DNA from: Hydrogenothermus sp964516095
Lineage (GTDB): Bacteria > Aquificota > Aquificia > Aquificales > Hydrogenothermaceae
Direction: 5' to 3'
Length of the DNA stretch: 25,699 nt
Assembly (NCBI GenBank): GCA_964516095.1
Contig: CAZEYS010000018.1
Span: 1-25,699 of the forward strand
A program made the translations under genes and the position numbers. The notes beneath the pieces are model-generated. The model was not told where the DNA came from. It saw only the letters and a list, made by a program, of their open reading frames with translations, and ran no database searches. This document shows, one piece after another, positions 22,559 through 25,699 of the stretch (the first letter of the stretch is position 1; every line of letters starts with the position of its first letter).

Positions 22559-22798
22559 ATGGAAAACAAAGAAAATGAAATTCAAGTTTTACTGGAAGAA
22601 TTAACAACACTAAAAAAAGAGATAGAAGAAACTATCAAATTTGTAAAATCTCTACCAGACGATAGACGTTTTTTCCTAAATACAGGTCTTCTATGTGTAG
22701 AAATGAATAAAGAACAGGCACTAAAGCATTTAGAAGAGGCTTTGAAATCTGTTGAAGAGCAAATTAAAACTATAACTGAAGGAGGTAATAAGAAATGA
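22559..22798 (+). CDS. Short prefoldin beta-like subunit
   Basis: 79 residues against about 115-120 for typical prefoldin beta. The central block SLPDDRRFFLNTGLLCVEMN (31-50) corresponds to the family's 'LPDD..VYK..G.LLV' hairpin region. It is flanked by an N-terminal helix (about 4-30) and a C-terminal helix (about 51-74) that are both shorter than normal. The tentacle-like coiled coils would therefore be stubby. It lies next to the alpha-like gene, separated by a terminator, and overlaps the next gene by 4 bases (ATGA). The call rests on the pattern plus the neighbouring alpha gene; a search is needed to rule out an unrelated coiled-coil protein. Confidence 0.75.
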   Translation: MENKENEIQVLLEELTTLKKEIEETIKFVKSLPDDRRFFLNTGLLCVEMNKEQALKHLEEALKSVEEQIKTITEGGNKK

Positions 22799-23286
22799 AT
22801 AGAGTATTAGTATTTTTTATTTCTTCACTGCTCGCGTTACTTATAGGGTGGGGAATAGGTGGTTATATAACTTACAATAACACTATTGATAAAATAGGGC
22901 AAATCCCTGCATCTCCAATTATAGTAAAGTCTGTTTACAATAAGGAAGCCCATGCTGTTATATACTCTGTTTACAATCCAGGGACAGTTCCTTTAACTGT
23001 TACAAACCAATCTTTTATTTTTAAACCGGGAAAAGAAACTACACAAAAAGCCTATGAAGTGGCAAACATACCTGTAAATATTATACTACCTCCCCTAACA
23101 ACTGCAATAGTTCGTATGAATTTAAAAAAGGGAACAGAAAAATTGAAACAGGGAGATATTATTTTAAGCACACTTCATTATGTTCATCCTCTATCTAATG
23201 ATGTTTATACTGTAAGCCACAGATTTGAATATACAGGAAAACCTTCAGAAACACCTCCAAAGGAATACAAAAAGGGAGGTAAGTAA
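22795..23286 (+). CDS. Membrane-anchored extracytoplasmic protein, unknown function
   Basis: 163 residues. One N-terminal membrane helix (about 4-26, LLALLIGWGIGGY) anchors a soluble domain of about 130 residues that looks like a beta sandwich: SVYNPGTVPLTVTNQSFIF (58-76) and IILPPLTTAIVRMNL (about 95-109). This resembles immunoglobulin-like or CARDB/LEA-type folds in strand pattern only. The C-terminus is lysine- and proline-rich. The start overlaps the prefoldin-beta-like stop and the next gene begins 2 bases downstream, so it belongs to the same transcript. No family assigned. Confidence 0.85.
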   Translation: MNRVLVFFISSLLALLIGWGIGGYITYNNTIDKIGQIPASPIIVKSVYNKEAHAVIYSVYNPGTVPLTVTNQSFIFKPGKETTQKAYEVANIPVNIILPPLTTAIVRMNLKKGTEKLKQGDIILSTLHYVHPLSNDVYTVSHRFEYTGKPSETPPKEYKKGGK

Positions 23287-23288
23287 TT

Positions 23289-23873
23289 ATGAATTTTGAA
23301 AGGATTGCATGGTGGATATTTTGGCTTTCTTTTGCCTTTGTGCTTGTTTTGGCAATCTACGGCCTATCAATAAGTATACTATTAGCAACACCAGCAGAAC
23401 TGTCTTATATAATCGGACTTATAGCATTTTTACTCCTTGGAAATAGATTAATTTTCGGGTATGGATGGCTGACAAATTTTTTAGAAGTTATTATTACTCA
23501 AAAACAAGTAACAGCACAGGATATACAAAAGATTAAAGACAAAATGGAGAGAAACACATACGACTTTACTCAGATGTTAAAAGATTTATCTTTAAAATTT
23601 ATAGTATCTTTATTCTTAAAAGACTTAGACTATTATCGCTACGCCTACTATGTTGGATTTGTATTAGTTACAGTGCTTACAATTATGTCAAAATTTAACC
23701 TTCTTGGAGATTTAATAGTTGGAAGATATGTAGAGGGTGTTTTCTGGGGAGCTGCAACTGCCACTCTCTTTGTTTGGGGGTTAGAACAGCTTGCTAAAGC
23801 ATCATTTGCAGAACTGTTGGCCCTGGATGTAAAATTTGAAGAAAAAACTCAGGAGGTGAAGGAGAATGAGTAA
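23289..23873 (+). CDS. Uncharacterised four-span membrane protein
   Basis: 194 residues with hydrophobic segments at about 10-32, 36-56, 118-136 and 148-168. A polar loop lies between spans 2 and 3 (about 70-112), with a charged helix (KIKDKMERNTYDFTQML). The C-terminal tail is acidic (KFEEKTQEVKENE). No motif of a known transporter or enzyme was recognised. Ribosome-binding site GGGAGGT; the 3' end overlaps the YfdX-family gene by 8 bases. Probably forms a membrane unit with the 163-residue anchored protein and the secreted YfdX protein. Confidence 0.85.
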   Translation: MNFERIAWWIFWLSFAFVLVLAIYGLSISILLATPAELSYIIGLIAFLLLGNRLIFGYGWLTNFLEVIITQKQVTAQDIQKIKDKMERNTYDFTQMLKDLSLKFIVSLFLKDLDYYRYAYYVGFVLVTVLTIMSKFNLLGDLIVGRYVEGVFWGAATATLFVWGLEQLAKASFAELLALDVKFEEKTQEVKENE

Positions 23874-24744
23874 AAAAATTTATTCTGTTTTATTAGGACT
23901 GGCAGTGTTATTTAGTTTAAACATTTCGTTTGCCTCTGAAAAATCAGCCCAACAGATTATTGAAGAAAGCTCAAAAAAATCTGTTGAAAAAGCTAAAGAA
24001 AATGTAGAACGTGTTATAAAAAAGGCTGTTGATGTAGTGGCAAAAACACAACAAGTTTTAATACTTCTTGCCCACAATAAAGATAAAGAGGCATTAAAGC
24101 TATTAGAAGAAGTGAAAAAAGAAATGGCAGAACTTGACAAGGAGTATAGAGGAAAATTAACAAGACTTCCTGTTGATGTAACTATAACAGATATAAGCGG
24201 GGTAAATGATATAGAAAAAGCAAAAGAAATAGCAAAACAAGTTAGAGAAGCTATAAACAAAAACGACTTTGTTACTGCAAGAGCTTTATTGGAAGTGTTA
24301 AAGGACGAAATTGATATTCAAACAGCTTACCTTCCAATAGCCCTGTATAAACAATCTGTTGATTTAGCTTATAGACTTTTAAAAGAAGGTAAAAAAGAAG
24401 CTGCAGTTTCTGCTTTACAGGTAGCACTTGGAACAATAGAAGTTGAAACTACTATAATTCCAAAACCAATAGCTGAAGCTCAAATCTTAATACAGGAAGC
24501 TAAAAAAGCTTATCAAGTAGACAAAGATAAAGCTCTAAAACTTTTAAAACAGGCTAAGTATGACATCCAACTTGCTAAAGTATTAGGATATGTTCCATCA
24601 GATAAGGAAATAAAACCTCTTATCGATGAGATAGAAAAACTTGAGAAAGCTATCAAGGAAAACTCAAAATCTACAGAGGCTAAATTCAAACATCTATTTG
24701 AATCTATAGATAAGGCAGTTAAAGGTTATACTCAAACCAAATAA
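23866..24744 (+). CDS. Secreted YfdX-family protein
   Basis: 292 residues. Signal peptide with probable cleavage after FA (residue 23). The mature protein is almost entirely helical and repetitive, as in YfdX: LLAHNKDKEALKLLEEVKKE, RLPVDVTITD, the ARALLEVLKDEIDIQTAYLP segment, and AALGT-like VALGTIEVETTIIPKPIAEA. YfdX proteins are periplasmic or secreted, linked to acid and other stress responses; a Salmonella Typhi member was reported to prevent protein aggregation. A C-terminal extension of about 55 residues (KLEKAIKENSKSTEAKFKHL and on) goes beyond the core. Last gene of the locus, followed by a terminator. Confidence 0.85.
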   Translation: MSKKIYSVLLGLAVLFSLNISFASEKSAQQIIEESSKKSVEKAKENVERVIKKAVDVVAKTQQVLILLAHNKDKEALKLLEEVKKEMAELDKEYRGKLTRLPVDVTITDISGVNDIEKAKEIAKQVREAINKNDFVTARALLEVLKDEIDIQTAYLPIALYKQSVDLAYRLLKEGKKEAAVSALQVALGTIEVETTIIPKPIAEAQILIQEAKKAYQVDKDKALKLLKQAKYDIQLAKVLGYVPSDKEIKPLIDEIEKLEKAIKENSKSTEAKFKHLFESIDKAVKGYTQTK

Positions 24745-24755
24745 CCTGAACTAAA

Positions 24756-24781
24756 GGGGCGTTATATGCCCCACTTTTTTA
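24756..24781 (+). terminator. Intrinsic terminator at the end of the prefoldin/YfdX locus
   Basis: GGGGC (24756-24760) pairs with GCCCC (24768-24772), with possible extension into the loop (G-T and T-A), followed by AC and a run of T. It ends the plus-strand locus and may also act, less strongly, for the convergent carB gene whose stop is at 24779. Confidence 0.7.
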
Positions 24782-25699
24782 ATCTTCTGAGTCTCTAAAC
24801 AAGACCACATTCCCATTTTCATCTACTTTACCTGTTAAACTTTCATATGATGAGTAATAGTAAGGTGTATATGCTTTAAATTCGGCAGCACATGTATCTA
24901 CAACTTTATAGGAAACTTTAATTCTTTTCTCTCTTATTTTATCTTCAGTTGTTTTTAAAAGTCTTGAAAGTTCTTTATCTGAAAAGCCCCATTTTTTAGC
25001 TTTCTCTAAATCTTCTTCCGAGATTGAAGCCAGTGTTTTCGTAGAAAGATACTTTTCAAACTCTACAATTTCTTTAATTTGATTTAAAAACCATTTATCT
25101 ATGTGTGATAACTGATAGACTTCATCTATACTCCAATTTCTTCTAAAAGCTTCGGCAATATACCATGGTCTGTCTGGATTTGGAGTTACAATTTTTTCCT
25201 TTATTTTTTCATCATCTTCATTTTCCAAACCTATGTAAAGGCCATACCTTCCAAGTTCAAGACTTCTCAGTGCTTTTTGAAAGCTCTCCTTAAAGGTTCT
25301 ACCTATTGCCATAACTTCTCCAACAGATTTCATCATCGTGGTTAAAGTACTATCAGCTTCAGGAAACTTTGCAAAGTCAAATCTTGGTATTTTGGTTACT
25401 ATATAGTCTATAGTAGGTTCAAAAGAAGCAGGAGTTTCTTTTGTTATATCGTTTGGAAGTTCATCCAGTGTATAGCCTACAGCGAGTTTTGCTGCAATCT
25501 TTGCAATTGGAAAACCAGTTGCCTTTGAAGCAAGAGCAGAAGAACGGGAAACCCGTGGGTTCATTTCAATAACATAAAACTCTCCTGTTTTTGGGTTCTG
25601 AGAAAACTGAACATTAGAACCACCAGTTTCAACACCTATTTCTCTAATAACTGCGATAGAGTAGTCTCTTAAGATTTGATATTCTTTATCTGTAAGAGT
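24779..25699 (-). CDS. carB: Carbamoyl-phosphate synthase large subunit, N-terminal half (split carB), 5' end outside window
   Basis: Open frame running to the right edge (307 residues visible). It matches the second part of the N-terminal half of CarB: GVETGGSNVQF and VIEMNPRVSRSSALASKATG (the ATP-grasp carboxyphosphate site), FPEADSTLTTMMKSVGEVMAIGR region, and the oligomerisation domain ending in YKVVDTCAAEFKAYTPYYYSSYE. In a normal CarB (about 1070 residues) this point is near residue 550 and the second ATP-grasp half follows. Here the frame stops about 20 residues later. Aquifex is known to carry carB as two separate genes, so this is most likely the N-terminal-half gene rather than a broken one. 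CarB makes carbamoyl phosphate for pyrimidines and arginine. Confidence 0.95.
   Translation of the reverse strand, partial: TLTDKEYQILRDYSIAVIREIGVETGGSNVQFSQNPKTGEFYVIEMNPRVSRSSALASKATGFPIAKIAAKLAVGYTLDELPNDITKETPASFEPTIDYIVTKIPRFDFAKFPEADSTLTTMMKSVGEVMAIGRTFKESFQKALRSLELGRYGLYIGLENEDDEKIKEKIVTPNPDRPWYIAEAFRRNWSIDEVYQLSHIDKWFLNQIKEIVEFEKYLSTKTLASISEEDLEKAKKWGFSDKELSRLLKTTEDKIREKRIKVSYKVVDTCAAEFKAYTPYYYSSYESLTGKVDENGNVVLFRDSED

Noticed and set aside
20551..24744. CRISPR array or cas operon around the RAMP-like gene.
   Set aside because: No regularly spaced repeats and no recognisable cas1, cas2, cas10 or cas6 gene anywhere in the window.
1..25699. Transposases, integrases, tRNA or rRNA genes and long repeats.
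   Set aside because: None was seen on either strand; all larger frames match chromosomal genes and the gaps are too short for hidden RNA operons.

Overview
The window looks like core chromosome of a thermophilic Aquificota bacterium, most likely family Hydrogenothermaceae (Sulfurihydrogenibium/Persephonella type). The reasons are the AT-rich DNA, the dense gene packing with many start/stop overlaps, a very close relative of the Aquifex leucine transporter LeuT, a carB gene that stops after the N-terminal half of the protein (carB is split in Aquifex), and futalosine-route menaquinone synthesis. The genus is inference. No mobile element, rRNA, tRNA or CRISPR array was seen, and no stretch over 300 bases lacks a gene.

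Left part (1-5706, minus strand): one tightly coupled operon read rsmD > coaD > lptE > holA > ruvB > a 54-residue membrane peptide > glycosyltransferase > polysaccharide deacetylase, mixing housekeeping with cell-surface functions. Divergent from it are an NlpC/P60 cell-wall hydrolase and hslV (5746-6847). A group 2 type sigma-70 factor follows on the minus strand (6844-7680). A second minus-strand group runs hemA > lptC > lptA > unknown 96-residue gene > aspS (12279 down to 7808), so the LPS export genes sit in two operons.

Middle (12364-17946, plus strand): a LeuT orthologue with an overlapping 43-residue single-span peptide, ndk and a DUF4149-type membrane protein. Next comes a five-gene signalling module: HAMP membrane protein, protein with an acidic linker, Roadblock/LC7 protein, PATAN/DUF4388 protein and a small Ras/MglA-like GTPase. 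It resembles a Streptomyces conservon without the histidine kinase. Convergent to it is mqnC followed by an amidohydrolase (20385 down to 17951), best read as cyclic dehypoxanthinyl futalosine synthase plus aminofutalosine deaminase.

Right part (20482-24772, plus strand): the most unusual region. A near-consensus promoter drives a gene of unknown function, an orphan RAMP-like (Csm5-like) protein without any CRISPR locus, and a prefoldin-alpha-like subunit. A strong hairpin terminator follows. Beyond it lie a shortened prefoldin-beta-like subunit, two uncharacterised membrane proteins and a secreted YfdX-family protein. Prefoldin is typically archaeal/eukaryotic, and YfdX proteins have reported chaperone-like activity, so a protein-quality-control locus is a reasonable hypothesis, but only a hypothesis. 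The right edge holds the 3' part of the N-terminal-half carB gene on the minus strand.
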